Assembly (NCBI GenBank): GCA_030770425.1
Contig: JASJFT010000110.1
Location: forward strand, 1-64,000
Reading direction: 5' to 3'
DNA: 64,000 nt
From: Darksidea phi
Taxonomy: Eukaryota; Ascomycota; Dothideomycetes; Pleosporales; Lentitheciaceae
Of this stretch, positions 1 through 11,327 are shown piece after piece. Positions within the stretch are counted from its first letter, which is position 1. Each line of letters opens with the position of its first letter. The notes beneath the pieces are model-generated. The model was not told where the DNA came from. It worked only from the letters and a program-made list of their open reading frames with translations, and did not search any database. The translations under genes and the position numbers were made by a program.

Positions 1-78
1 AAGAAGAAGAAGAAGAAGAAGAAGAAGAAGAAGAAGAAGAAGAAGAAGAAGAAGAAGAAGAAGAAGAAGAAGAAGAAA
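1..78. repeat. (AAG)n microsatellite
   Basis: Perfect AAG trinucleotide run at the window edge, about 26 units, continuing to the left. Read on the minus strand it is a CTT pyrimidine tract lying downstream of a likely 5' splice site at 246 of the SGF29-like gene, so it may sit inside an intron. Confidence 0.95.
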
Positions 79-1455
79 TGATTCTGACCGATAAGAACAG
101 CCACCAAAGATAAGGAGCTGCCCATTGGGTATCTCGTGAGAAAGGAAATGAAACCACTGCCAAACTCCAAAGGACATACAAGGAAGCCACTCAGCGAGAG
201 CCACCCTTTTATCTGGTAGAAGAAGCTGAAGAATGTATCTTCTTACCCTTCAGATGATCGTCCTTTTCATCCTCCCCCTTAACACTACCTTCTCTGACGG
301 TTGGAACGGCCGAGCCTGCCCTGCTGCTACCCGATTTCTGCAAGAGTCGTTCCTTTCCCGGAATCTTTGGGCTTGGGGCGATCGGACTGTCCGCCGCAAT
401 GCTTTCTCGATCGTCCATGGTGGCGTCGGTAAGCTTCCTCTTGTTCTGGCGATCGCGAGACTTGCCGGTGTTGGTAGCACGTGAGGTAGAGCTGTCGGTA
501 TCGGCTGATCTGAGGGCCGACAGAATGCTGAGCTGCTCACAGATGTCGTTGCCACGTTCAGATTTGATGAGGGTGAGCATTTCCTCGCTCAATTTAATGT
601 TCTCTCGAAGGTTTGAGTCGAGCTCGGCATCGATGCGAGAAGACGGGGAGTCACCGCGGGCTAGAAGAGGATTAGCAGTTGATTCACTGTTCTTCCACAA
701 AGACATGCCTATCCTGGCGGCCTGGTCCGCATCAAGCTCGAGGATCTTCTTCTGGCATACATCCGATCGCCCCTAGGCCAGATTAGCAGATGTATACACA
801 AGTTGAAGATGAAGATTGATTGGTATAAGTGGAGAGGCCAAGGTGAGCCCGCGCGTGCGAGGTTAGATATATATGACAAATATAGTATTTGGACAGAAAA
901 GGCTGCCTGGTTCCTGTATGGGTGCTGACTCCGACCATTCAAGCATAGTTTACTAGACTGGTACACATGTGGTGCCGCTGCAGTTTTACCATGACGTCGA
1001 AGAGCTCTTCTAATATGGCATGGACCTCGGACAATCGCCATCGTTCCTCGTCGGTACATTTCTCCATGACCTCTAGCTGCTGCTGCGCCGTAAGAGGCCC
1101 AAAATCCCTTGGTTGCAAGTGGTGTCAAATGACGGCAGAGACGGCATCCGAGACCATTCCTGCAAAGCGGTCGGTTATGAGCAGAGGTTTACGCCTCTTG
1201 CCATTTGCCATTTGTTCTTTCCGAAGATTACGCAGGACATGCTTTTGGCCGCGTTGATGAAGGCGGGTGGACAGCTAGCGGAGTTCTGGCACTGGAGGAA
1301 TGCGACCGAAGGAGATGATTTCGGAGAAAAAAAGGACATCTTACCATAAGCTGGTCGAACCGTCGACCGTCGGCCTTGATCTGATTCCAAAGCGACCGTT
1401 CTTCGTCAATCTCGTCCTTGAGTTGCCCAGCGCGGGGTCGGCTCCGTGCAGCCAT
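1..1455 (-). CDS. SGF29: SAGA-associated factor 29-like protein (partial, runs off the left edge)
   Basis: Likely SAGA histone-acetyltransferase subunit. The start exon is 1455-1345 (begins MAARSRPRAGQLKDEIDEER, then SLWNQIKADGRR) and ends at a GTAAGA donor. A middle exon ends at 990 and encodes a helical stretch (EKCTDEERWRLSEVHAILEE). A third exon, 772-247, carries RENIKLSEEMLTLIK and ISILTALR-like ILSALRSA, then a basic/Ser-rich linker, and ends at an AAGG|GTAAGA donor. These features fit the N-terminal coiled coil and linker of fungal Sgf29. The tandem Tudor domain that reads H3K4me would lie beyond the window. The acceptor of the middle exon near 1107 does not keep frame with exon 1, so one small exon or boundary is unresolved. 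The assignment rests on N-terminal resemblance only. Confidence 0.55.
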
Positions 1456-1773
1456 GCTGGCCGAGTGAAGGCCTGCTTCCCAGCCTACCGTTACCGCTTC
1501 TGTAACAAATATGCGTGCATGTGCGATGGCCGCTGGGAAAGAAGGAAGAAAGCGGGATAGATGGTGTGGGATCGTTGATGGAGGAGCGTCGGTAGCCTTG
1601 CAGCTTCACATGCAGGGCGACGGTTCCTAGCGAGAAGCTAACTACTCAAAAAGGCAAAGCGCGGACAGCTAGCTGCTGCTTGTTCCGACCCCACCAAGCG
1701 CGGGGGACCTCTAGCTAGCCAGTGCCTCAACTTAAAAGTCCCACCTGTTCACCCAACTTTCAGAAACTTTAAG
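1456..1773. promoter_or_regulatory. Divergent promoter, SGF29-like / PMI
   Basis: 318 bp between two divergent start codons. It contains several CTAGCTAG-like short palindromes (around 1670 and 1712) but no element I can name. Confidence 0.5.
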
Positions 1774-3292
1774 ATGGTCTTGCAGGTACCTCTCATCCGT
1801 CTTCAATGCGGTAATATGCTTCCATATCGATTGTGTTACGGATACTGACTCTATTCCAAAGGCGTTAACAGCTACGACTGGGGTACGTCAGAGCCCTACC
1901 TCATGAGAAAAAATTGAGCTGGATGCTGAAAGAGTCCAGGCAAGATTGGCAAAACGTCTGCTGCCGCTAAATTTGCTGCTGCGACGCCTTCCAATGATTT
2001 CTCGATTCAAGAGGAGAAGCCCTATGCTGAGGTACCTACCCTAGCCTCAATTGTAGGTAAAGCTAACGTGCCAATAGCTATGGATGGGAACCCACCCCTC
2101 GCTCCCTTCGAAGGACCTCGAATCGCAACGCACGCTCCTAGATCTCGTCCAAGACAACCAGGCACTACTATCCACGGACATCGCCGAGCGGTATGGCAAC
2201 AAGCTCCCCTTCCTTTTCAAGGTCCTGTCGATCAATAAGGCCTTGAGTATCCAGGCGCATCCGAATAAGAAGCTTGCGGAGCAACTACATGCAAAAGACC
2301 CGAAGAATTATCCGGACGACAACCACAAGCCGGAAATGACCATTGCTGTCACTCCGTTCGATGGTCTCTGTGGCTTTCGCCCCCTCGTCGAGATCTCTCA
2401 CTTCCTCCAACACGTCCCCTCCTTCCGCAGGCTCATCGGCGAGGATGAAGCAAAGAATTTTGAGAACACGATTAAGGGAAAAGAGACCTCAGACAAGGAT
2501 GAAGATTTAAAGGCGAACAAAAAGGCCCTGCAGTCTGCGTTCACTAAGCTCATGAACGTAGACAAGGAGGCACTAGAACCTGCTACCAAGGAGCTACTCG
2601 AAGCCGCCAAGTCCGAAGGCGCCAGTTTTGCAGGCGAAGGCGGCCCCACAAATGGAGGAAAGGAGCTTGCCGATCTCGTCATTCGTCTCAACGACCAGTT
2701 TCCTGGGGATATCGGCCTTTTCGTGCAGTTCTTCCTCAACTACGTAAAGCTCGAAATTGGAGAGGCCATGTTCCTCAAGGCAGACGATATTCACGCGTAC
2801 CTTTCTGGCGATATCATTGAGTGCATGGCGTCTTCCGACAACGTTGTCCGTGCCGGATTTACACCCAAGTTCAAGGATGTGTCGACTCTGACGACCATGC
2901 TAACGTACTCTTATGCGCCAATCAGCGAACAGAAGATGTCGCCGACGGACTATCCCTATGCTACGCTCAATGCCAGCGCGTACAGCTCCAACTCCTCTAG
3001 CATACTGTACGACCCGCCGATCCCAGAGTTTGCCGTTGTACGAACAGCGTTGAACAAGTCGGGCGCAAAGGTCACGTTCGACCCCATCCAAGGGCCAAGT
3101 ATTGTTCTGTGTACAAAGGGCAAGGGAACTGTTAGTGTGGGACCAAAGAAGGAGAATATCGAGGAGGGCTATGTGTTTTTCGTAGGTGCTACGGCAGAGC
3201 TGGTTGTGGAAAGCGAAACGGATGCGGAGGACGGAGAAGGCTTGGTGCTATTCAAAGCTTTCTGCGAGCTCGGTGATGAGCAAAAGCTATAA
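1774..3292 (+). CDS. PMI40: Mannose-6-phosphate isomerase (type I, zinc)
   Basis: Interconverts mannose-6-phosphate and fructose-6-phosphate in the cytosol, feeding GDP-mannose synthesis for glycoproteins and cell-wall mannan. Exons 1774-1810, 1862-1882, 1940-2031 and 2078-3292 close in frame to 454 aa. Introns are 51, 57 and 46 nt, and exon 2 is only 21 nt. Family motifs are clear: the N-terminal [20 protein letters not shown] block, [15 protein letters not shown] (zinc-ligand Gln/His), [10 protein letters not shown], and [20 protein letters not shown] with [11 protein letters not shown]. Length agrees with fungal PMIs. The start is set by the short exon reading [13 protein letters not shown], which restores the conserved N-terminus. 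Confidence 0.95.
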
Positions 3293-3742
3293 GGCTGGAG
3301 TATCGCTCAAGTGCAAAATATAGTCGAAATGCATCCGGTAACCGGAGAGAGGTAGTCGTCAGAATGCTACGATTCCCGACTGCGCTTTACTCGTCCAATG
3401 AAGATCCAGCAGGCTAGTGTCTATTGGGAAAGAAGCCTCGGCGATGCGGTCGACCTCGCTGCATCTCCAACAGCCCAACGCCAGCAATCTAGGGTTCACT
3501 ATCCCGTCGCTACACCCTTGCGCAGCACTTCGAAGAAGCTGCAGGTACCCGCCCGCGTTGTTGGAGCCACCTCACCACCTGCACACCGACGCGACCCGCA
3601 CTCCAATCTCTAGCACCAATCACCGACTCCAAACCCTCAAACAACCTAACCCACGCCTATCAACTAGCCTACCAGCACGGCGCTCCCGCCCTGACTCGCA
3701 TCCGTCTCCTCCAACAATCATCCGGTCCCTCGCTTCTCCACC
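3293..3742. other. Intergenic, PMI 3' end and next promoter
   Basis: 450 bp. The part from about 3560 to 3742 is C-rich (many ACC/CCA words), as often seen in fungal 5' leaders. No gene seen. Confidence 0.5.
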
Positions 3743-4660
3743 ATGAACAACTTCTCCTTCCTCGACACCGCGCCTAACGCTCAGAATATGCCACGCACCG
3801 CGCCATCACCCACATCCTCACAACCTTCCCCCCAGGCTAACGGCATGGTCGGCGGAGCTGTTAGCGGCGCCGGTGGAGGCGGTGGTCAGCAAAATGGCAT
3901 TCCGATGGTGAATGGCCTACCTAGTGGAGGCCAGCAGACAGATATGAATCATCTCTGGGGCGTGGTACAGCAGTTGAGTCAGCTGCTAGAGGAGAATCGC
4001 GCGCAGACGGCGGGTATTGTGAATGGAGTCCAGGCTATACAGCAGAGGGCTGCCGAAGAGGGTTTGAACGGTGGAATGGGGATGAGAGAAGTTAATGGAG
4101 AGTTGAATGGTATGTTTCTCAATTCTCTTTCATCTGTCAATAAGGAGACGGGTGAATGATTGCCATTGGGAGCGTGAGAGAACTAGGCTAACAATACATG
4201 AACAGCAGCATCCCAAGCTGCCGAACTCACAACCCTCCAATCGCAGCTCACATCCGCCCAAACCACAATCACCACCCTCACCCAATCAAACAGCACCCTC
4301 CAGAGCCTACTCACCGACTATGAAAACGCCCTCACCCTCCTCCTCGACAAACTGCGTCCCTACGCCTACAACCAAACCCAAGCCATCCTCTCCCTGCACA
4401 AACACTACAACGGCTTGCTAGATCAGGAACGAGCTACTTCGATGCAGTTGCGAATGGAGCATGCAGAGTGGCAGGCCGGGTTGGGCAGAGTCGCTGGTTA
4501 TGCGAGGAGCGCGTTGGCCACTAGTGGCGAGGTGGAGAGGGGGCTGAAGGGCGAGATTAAGGAGTTGAGGGAGGAGAATAGGGTGTTGAGAGGGTTGGCC
4601 GGGTGGGAGGATAGACCTGGTGCGGAGAGTAGTGATGAGGAGGAGGGGGAGAGATCGTAA
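3743..4660 (+). CDS. Coiled-coil protein of unknown function
   Basis: Exons 3743-4109 and 4206-4660 join in frame (96-nt intron, GTATGT donor, AACAG acceptor) to 273 aa. I do not recognise the family. Residues 1-65 are low-complexity, rich in Ser/Pro/Gly/Gln. A helix around 70-100 (NHLWGVVQQLSQLLEENRAQ) leads into a long coiled coil (LQSQLTSAQTTITTLTQSNS, then LLTDYENALTLLLDKLRPYA, ending KGEIKELREENRVLRGL). The tail is acidic (ESSDEEEGERS). Fungal counterparts could be structural or scaffold proteins, but nothing here identifies a partner. It lies head-to-tail behind PMI and converges with the broken gene at 4986-7439. Confidence 0.75.
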
Positions 4661-4985
4661 TGCATGGGTGGATGGCGTTGTGAATATGACAAGAGATAAA
4701 AGGAGCGTTGGTTTGTTGGTTTTGGTATGCATAGCGATGGCGTTTAGCGGGATATACCTTGGCTTTTGGTGGGAATAGAAGAGAGATGGCAACAAGGATG
4801 GTTTGGTGGCGAACAACAGTGGAATTATCCACTCTTACGAAGCGCAGAATAGCCAAAGTCGTCGCCGAGAGCCTTGCGGCATAACTATACCTATCCTTGC
4901 CTCTTCAATCCCGCGTCTGTCTACGCCGAACGGATCCAAAACAGTTCTCGTCCTGTCAAACTCCCGGCTACCCAAGGAACCCTCC

Positions 4986-7439
4986 TCACATAACCGCGCA
5001 ACCGCCCACCCACCTCGCCTCCTCATCACCCGCCGTCACCCTAGTACCCTCCCCCTCCTTCCCATCGCCCGGAAAAAACCTCTTCCCGTACCTCTGCAGC
5101 CTCACCTCCCTATCAAAGCCTTCGAAAAGAGGGATCTGCATCTCCATCGCAAAATCATCAGGCTTAGCTAACTCAACTCCTTCCGCGCCCAACTCCGGCT
5201 CGTGAAATGCGTGCCTTTCGTATGTCACTGTGTCGTCAGAGTCGTATTTGGGGGGTGGTGGGGAGTACTGTGGAGGGGGAAGTTTTCGCGAGAAGTTAGG
5301 GAATGTTTTGGGCATCGTCGTAGTCTTTGTGGAGACGCCACCGCTTTGGTCGCTATATGCGAGATGTTGGGTCTCGGGGGATGCTGACGGATGCGGTGGA
5401 GATTTAATAGCAGGCTCATGTACGTCGGCATGTTCGATGTGGGGTATCACAAACGATTCAGATCTGATTGTCTTGAGACTGTCGAAGATTGGCGAGCCTT
5501 GGTCTTCCGGGGGGACGAATTGGATGTCATGAATAAAAGGGAAGTCGTTCAAGTTGATTGATTCTTTTTGCTGAATCGAGGGAGTCTGGGACGGTGTTTG
5601 TGGAGCGTCAGAAAGTACTGAGTTGTATCGTGACTGGCGGCCTTCCGAAGCGTTTTGAGGGGCGGGACCCTTGCTTGCTACCGCGTTACGATCGAGATAG
5701 TCGATGTGCTGTGTCGCTGGAGACTGCGGTGGCGTTGATAGGGTATCTAATAGCGAGCTGCCCCGGACTTGGTGCATGCCGTTCATAGAGCTACTAGCAA
5801 GACTTCCTGTGCTCGGAACAGCACTCTGGTCAAGCTTTTGCGTGTGCCGAATCTCTGGGGACTTCGCTAGTATTGACGGAGCATCGAACAGCGACAAGTC
5901 TCTACCATAGTGCAGTTTCCTACCAGAAATACCAGTAGCAGGACTGTCAGTGTTTGCGACAGCATTCAAGTCGAGGCGCTCGATACCCTGTACCCCAGGA
6001 GATCCCGGTGGGGAAATTGGAGTATCGAACCGCATCCTACCGGAATCGATGTACTAGACCGGTTGCACTTGGGCAGATTCTTTTGGCGTGGGCTGAACTT
6101 TGCAACGCGGAAAATCTTTTCTCTTGGCTGGTTGACCATCGGTGGTTTCGCAGCAAGTAGGTGCTTTGATTAGAGGATATGGCGATCTAGACAAAATCAG
6201 TCGCGATATTACAAAATTTAACGAGGCATTCTTACCTTGCTCTAGGCGTCGTTATGATGCTCGGTACAGGCTTCTTATACCTACTTCAAAGTCAGTAAGA
6301 ACCGCGTTTCTCATGGCTACAAGTTATTCACCTCGCTCCAGGTGTTTCCAAGGCTTTCTCCATTTCGGATCCCTTCTCTTCCCGTGCCTGTCTCTCTGCC
6401 CAAAGCTGAGGCTTCAGCCCCTTTTCTAGTGGGTCCACACAGTTTGGATCGATTTTCTTTGCTGCCCATAGAACATCGTCGTTGAGCCTGTTCAGCCCTT
6501 CTTTCCCGTCTGGGTCCCACAGGTGTTCGTTGTTGGGTTGGACATCGCTATTTGGAGGCGTTCTTGGTGGGGAGGCTATGGAATTTCGGCACGGCCTTGA
6601 GTTTCCGCTGGTCGACGGGGTGGAGTCGGATTGAGCCATCATGCTGCCGAGGTGTTAGCAACTCTGTGGCCCATTCACTTTGGAGATGTGGCGCGTTAGA
6701 CATACGCCTTCCCATCCGCTTTCTCGGGGGTAGTGCCTGGGTCGGATATGTCGGAGGAAAGGACTCCGTTGTCATGCACTAGAGGCGCTTTGATAGTATG
6801 ATCCTTCATAGCCAATTCCATCGTCTCCTTGTGCCTAAACCGCTCGTTCATGATATCGTATTCCATCTCAATCATTTCCAGAGTCTTGCCCTCCTAAAGC
6901 TCTGTCAAAGCGATCATAATAGCCTTCACAATGGTCGCGAACCCCTTTCGAGAACCCTGAAAGGTCTCTATCTCCTCAGTCCCAACAGAGATGAAATACG
7001 CCATGATGGAAAACAGGCAGGGATGATAGTTGAAATTCGGACCGCGTTGCCTCTTAAGTTTCCAATCTGCCTTAGCCCGTAGGTAGACTTTATGGTAGTA
7101 CAACCATATCATTCGATTTCCAAGGCCGCATGATTGAGCAGCGCGAACTTGTTGCTCGACAAACGGCCGAAAAATGTGTTGTAGAGTCTGGTTGAACTGA
7201 ACATTGCCGTCAGCACAACCTAGCTGGTTCAAACGTACGGAGAGATCGATGAAGTTGAGCTGCACCGTAGATGTGACTATGTCATGCAATGAGAAATAAC
7301 TGACCTCATAGTTATCAACTCTAATCAGCTTGTACTGGAGTGCCCATGTCCTAACTAATTGGATGTTGCATTGGAGGGCCTCTTTCAAGATCGCGGCATA
7401 AGATGGTATGTATCCGTGAGAGCGTCTGGCTCTCGGCAT
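4986..7439 (-). pseudogene. Unknown multi-exon gene with two in-frame TAG codons (decayed or recoded)
   Basis: My exon model is 7439-6706, 6643-6332, 6280-6236 and 6186-4986 (introns 62, 51 and 49 nt with GTATGT, GTGAAT and GTAAGA donors and CTAAC/CTGAC-like branch sites). It stays in one frame to the final stop, 764 codons. Two TAG codons interrupt it, at 6896-6894 (codon 182) and 6056-6054 (codon 408). Codons 1-240 look globular (KLIRVDNYEVSYFSLHDIV, GLGNRMIWLYYHKVYLRAK). The rest is disordered and Pro/Ser-rich with about three degenerate repeats of roughly 45 residues (each with LDxNAV/LDQSAV, SP and SLLD/SLFD words). The first TAG could be removed with a 36-nt in-frame segment starting GTGAAG and ending TTTAG, but that is short for an intron. 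Two smaller genes (181 aa at 7439-6894 and 349 aa at 6035-4986) are the alternative. Family not recognised. Confidence 0.45.
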
Positions 7440-8004
7440 TGCAGGCGCTGCGGTCTGGAGCGATTGTGACAGATGCAGTGATAGTGTTGGTGTAAAAAGG
7501 ACTAGTGATCCATGCAGAAAAGCAATAGTGAGTTAGAGAGACAATGAGAGCGGTGGCGAAATCTTAGAGGAGACGCAGAGCGCCCAATGGCTCAGTCGAG
7601 TAGGAAGGCGCGCATACAATAGCGCACGCGCGTCGCCACCGGCATCTAAGGTAAGAGTAGCTGTGTTAGTATATATATCCAATACCCAAGAATCGGCACT
7701 TGTGATTACTTTTGTCGATATCTTTCAAGCTGTTCTCTTGCCGAATGCATAGCCGGTGCAAACTATATATTTGTGAGCCTGTCAACCTTTAGCTTACTCT
7801 CTTGGTATGCGCAGCAGGAGGTGGATGTGGAAATCGCCCGAGGCCAAGTTAGCACCGAGCTGTCCATTACTGGAGCTAAAACGAAAATCTGTGTCATTCA
7901 CATAGAAGACATACTCCTACGGCTATGAAAAGCTGTAAAAGACCCATCCCAAAACTTCCAAGGGGTATTCCGGTATTCAAAACGCCATATCACTAAGCAA
8001 CTTC
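7440..8004. other. Intergenic, no gene seen
   Basis: 565 bp upstream of the broken gene and downstream of fta4. Contains a run of alternating CG/CA words near 7610-7635 (gcgcgcatacaatagcgcac). No ORF or RNA recognised. Confidence 0.5.
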
Positions 8005-8869
8005 TTACCAACTCGCAAGCACCTTATCCACCTTTCTCTTGCCCTCATCCCCACCCATCTCAACATCCTCATCTTCCCCCTCCGCCGTCCCAGGCACTAA
8101 CACATCTCCAAACTTCTCCTCTACCCTGCTGATGACTCTTATCGCCAAGGTCTTTGTCTTCGCCAGCTCCGGTGCAAGCGGCGTATCTTTCCAAACCAAG
8201 TTCGGCTGAATATTCTCCTTTGGTTTACTATACGGTTCTAGTAGCGATAGCAACGTCCTATACGTATTCAGCTTCTGCTGCAGCGTGAGGCGCTTGGCAG
8301 AGAGATCTTGGAGACGTGTGAGAGCATCGAGGTAGTCGTCTTGGTCAATCTCATTGGGCGTGTTGGAGGAAGAGGGCGGGTCGGTGGACGTGTCCCATCG
8401 CGGCCGGAGTTTTGCTATGCAGTCGTCTCGTGTGAGGTCATCGTTCTGGTACACTGTGTGCCCATCGTCCATTATGTCTGTGGTGTTGTCTGTGGCGGCC
8501 CCCGAGTCAACCTCGCTTACGCCGGAGGACCAGTAGAATTTGTCTATCTGCTCGACGACATGTTCGGTCATTTGGCGGCTGTACACTTTGCGCGAGTGCT
8601 GCTTAAGGTCGCGGTTGACTAGCTTCCAATTAGAGACAAAGACAATCAAGCTGCTATCGCGACTATGCTTGGTGCCAACATTGCGTACCTTTATCTAGAG
8701 CGCCCTTCAACTCGCTCAAGGCCACTCCGCCATCCTGTGCGATCCTCTTGAGCTTCTCTGAGGGCGCGATACCGCGCGATAGAAAATGCTTTCTCGATTG
8801 GAGGAACTGCTGTTTTCGCTCGACGACGGTCTTCTGCTTCTGCGCGACGCTCAGTTCTTGTCGCGACAT
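8005..8869 (-). CDS. fta4: Kinetochore protein Fta4 (Sim4/COMA complex, CENP-U-like)
   Basis: Inner-kinetochore subunit of the constitutive centromere network. Exons 8869-8689 and 8618-8005 (70-nt intron, GTACGC donor, CTAG acceptor) close to 264 aa. The junction reads ELKGALDK then VNRDLKQHSRKVYSRQMTEH, matching the conserved Fta4 segment that continues with VVEQIDKFYWSSG. N-terminal residues are basic and helical (KQKTVVERKQQFLQSRKHFL). A C-terminal coiled coil (LTRLQDLSAKRLTLQQKLN) is followed by LLEPYSKPKENIQPNLVWKD. The acidic tail ends in KVDKVLASW. An ORF that skips the intron would start at a TTG and misses this junction. Two CGCGAAA elements lie just upstream. Confidence 0.85.
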
Positions 8870-8934
8870 TGTGGGAAGGATGTGTTAGGCAGTAGAAAAC
8901 GCGCTGGTAAGTTGACCCGAAGTGCTAATGGGGG

Positions 8935-8963
8935 TTTCGCGTTTGCGCAGTTTTAGCGCGAAA
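8935..8963. promoter_or_regulatory. Two inverted CGCGAAA (SCB-like) elements upstream of fta4
   Basis: TTTCGCG at 8935-8941 and CGCGAAA at 8957-8963 form an inverted pair 66-94 bp upstream of the fta4 start. A CACGTG lies at 8970-8975. CRCGAAA is the Swi4/SBF-type site of G1/S genes in yeast, so periodic expression is plausible but inferred. Confidence 0.4.
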
Positions 8964-9148
8964 CGGGTGCACGTGATGGCTTATAACCTGCACACATGTA
9001 CACTTGCATGCGTTTGGGCACCGTAACCTGTGTTTAGGGTACACGTTGGCAATTTTACAATCTACATTAAAACTAAAGCTGCACGGTATCTCGCAATGAC
9101 ATTCCAAACTCCAGAAACCTTCGAATTGATCCAGGCCAACATGATCCA

Positions 9149-10030
9149 TCACTCTCCGCCATTGTGCCTCTCCGCAGCCCTCTGCCTCTTCTTCTTCAAC
9201 ACCACACACAGTGTCAAGCAAGCGATACACCCATCAATCTCCTTCTCATCTACAACAACTGTCCCTCCCGTCACAAACCCACCCCACCACTTTTGCGCAT
9301 ACTTGCCCACCTCTGTCTTTCTCTCATGGTCGCCCGATCCCGACACTTTGTACAGCGTCATATTCGTACTATGCCACAAACTATCCGCTTCCCAGAAGAA
9401 CGGTTGCGAGTTTAGCACAAAGCCTTCAGTCCGCAATCCCCAGCGCTTGTTGCGGAGGCTGATGGAATGTGAGGAGTGGGGCGAGCCTTCAGGGAAGGTG
9501 AGTGTTGCTTCGCCCACAGAAGACCAGGGGTGTTTCCACTCTGCTACTAGCTCGCCTTGGTAGTTTGTGATATTGTAGGCGAGACCAAGCCAGTTGTTGC
9601 GGTGGCAGGTAAGGACGGGAGTGAATGAGTGATCCTTTAACGTCTTCTTAACTTCCGCTTTGTACGCGTCTGTAAGACCCGAGTAGGGAACATCCATATC
9701 TTTGGTGAGATCTAGGATGGTGATGTTTTTGGTGAGCATGCCGTGCGGCGAGACCCAGTATGTGGTTGTAGGTACAAAGGAACGCGAGTCCAGGGCTAAA
9801 GTAGAGCTTTGTACATCGTGAGGAGTATCAGGCCAAGCGTCCTGCTCCCCTGGCGATGTGCTTGTGTCGCCATCTGGTTTGGAGACCAATCGATGTCGAA
9901 TGGCGCCATCTTGTTGAGCATGCGGGCTCATGTCTTGTAGCGCGATTGCGGTGGGCATATTGTTAGAGCCTATAGACTTTCCAGTGGTCGAGATAAAGTC
10001 GTCGGCTAGAAGTACACAATGATGTATCAT
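9149..10030 (-). CDS. LOR/tubby-C-terminal-like protein, paralogue of the gene at 15507-16343
   Basis: Single-exon ORF of 293 aa. I do not know its function. It shares an ordered set of blocks with the protein at 15507-16343: ITILDLT, a Y(S/T)G word followed by AYKAEVK, WKHPWSSVGEATLTFPEGSP then HSSHSISL, R(T)xxFxLNS, KYAQKWWGGFVTGGTVVVDE, and a C-terminal hydrophobic helix before KKKRQRAAER. The pattern (beta-strand-rich body, then one hydrophobic helix) recalls LURP-one/tubby/scramblase folds, which is inference. N-terminal residues 1-85 are variable, and a shorter start at 9958 (MPTAIALQDM) is possible. The 5' end faces the CSC1 channel gene. Confidence 0.75.
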   Translation of the reverse strand: MIHHCVLLADDFISTTGKSIGSNNMPTAIALQDMSPHAQQDGAIRHRLVSKPDGDTSTSPGEQDAWPDTPHDVQSSTLALDSRSFVPTTTYWVSPHGMLTKNITILDLTKDMDVPYSGLTDAYKAEVKKTLKDHSFTPVLTCHRNNWLGLAYNITNYQGELVAEWKHPWSSVGEATLTFPEGSPHSSHSISLRNKRWGLRTEGFVLNSQPFFWEADSLWHSTNMTLYKVSGSGDHERKTEVGKYAQKWWGGFVTGGTVVVDEKEIDGCIACLTLCVVLKKKRQRAAERHNGGE

Positions 10031-11327
10031 ATAATATACTCTAACGATGAGCGATGAAGAACCAGAGGATGGGCTTCCTTAAGTATACTTCACCTCTCAG
10101 CTACTGAGGCTTCGAGTTAACACTTGACACCATTAGAGGCCATTTACACCACTAGACATGCGTCCTGAAAAACGGGCCCAAGAACGCTAAACAATCTCAT
10201 TGGTCGATCTCGTCACACGAGTATGCCTGACGGGGCGGATCTCGTTTATCTCGGTTTCGTGATTCCATGCACAGCCACAGCTCAGCGCAGGGCCACGCAA
10301 TGATCCCGTGATGTCGTTTGTCGTGCAGATACTACACATGTGCCCAAGCCATGTTGCTGAGCAGTGGATGAAGACTGAGGGGAGTGGAGTCTGTGCCGAG
10401 GAAGTGGTGGCTGTGCGCTAGTCTCCTTTCGTATAGATGTACAATGAGTTGAATGCTTTGACGTGGACATCAAAGATGGTGGTCCCCGCAGGCCCCAGTG
10501 CATTTTTCCGTAGGCTATGCTGTAGTATACCGCGATGATGTAGGGTCGAGGCTGTGAAAGGGGCTGCAATAGACGACCACCGCCAGGCCTTCCTAGTCAA
10601 AATCTCAAACGCATTCCGGATGGGCGTTCCTCATCCGTACCACTTGATCGGTCGTTGTTTGCGCTGCGACTGCCGAAGCTGGGACCAGCAGTTTTGATTT
10701 CCACACTGCGAGGTAGTGATGCAAGAGAAGAATCACCAGGATAGTATTCCTGCTTGATAGCCGCTCTTCAAGTTTGATGTCGTACCGCAGGGCTGGGCAT
10801 GCACATCTTTCGTCATGCGGCGCTAGCGTCAGGTCCCGGCTTCTCCACAGTCGCCCGCCTGAATCAGAACCTAATAATTCCTCTGAATATCATATCTGCG
10901 GTCGCAATGCGAAGGAGTATGTTTAGAACAAGGGCAAGCGCGCGTTTTAGTATGCGCGCAAACGCAGGGCAATCGCTCGAAAGACCAAGGGGACGCGTTT
11001 GGAGGGCCGCGACCCGCTTGTGAACCATTGGCTACGAGGTGACGTCGATGGCGCCGTGGCGCTTGATCGAAACACAATGCCAAGGTCGACTCAACGCGCT
11101 GGCATGGACCACTGAAACGTTTAGTCTTCGTGCAAGACTCTCCTTCCACGCTCTCCCTCCCCGAGACTATTATCTATACCTCCAACTACTTCCACCGCGC
11201 ACCGCTCTCCTGTCGTGTGCCCATCCATGGCTGCCACACCTTGATCCCGCCCGTGCTATCAACCTACCAATAACGACACGCCTTGTACTATAATACACCC
11301 AGTTCCACGGCGTTTCGCCCACACAAC
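10031..11327. other. Long divergent intergenic region (LOR-like 1 / CSC1), no gene seen
   Basis: About 1.3 kb between divergent starts. Short ORFs on both strands lack protein-like composition. From 11140 to 11327 the plus strand becomes C/T-rich, consistent with the CSC1 leader. Confidence 0.5.

Noticed and set aside
8619..8688. Separate small gene starting at a TTG at 8649 next to fta4
   Set aside because: A 70-nt intron joins both parts in frame and restores the Fta4 signature.
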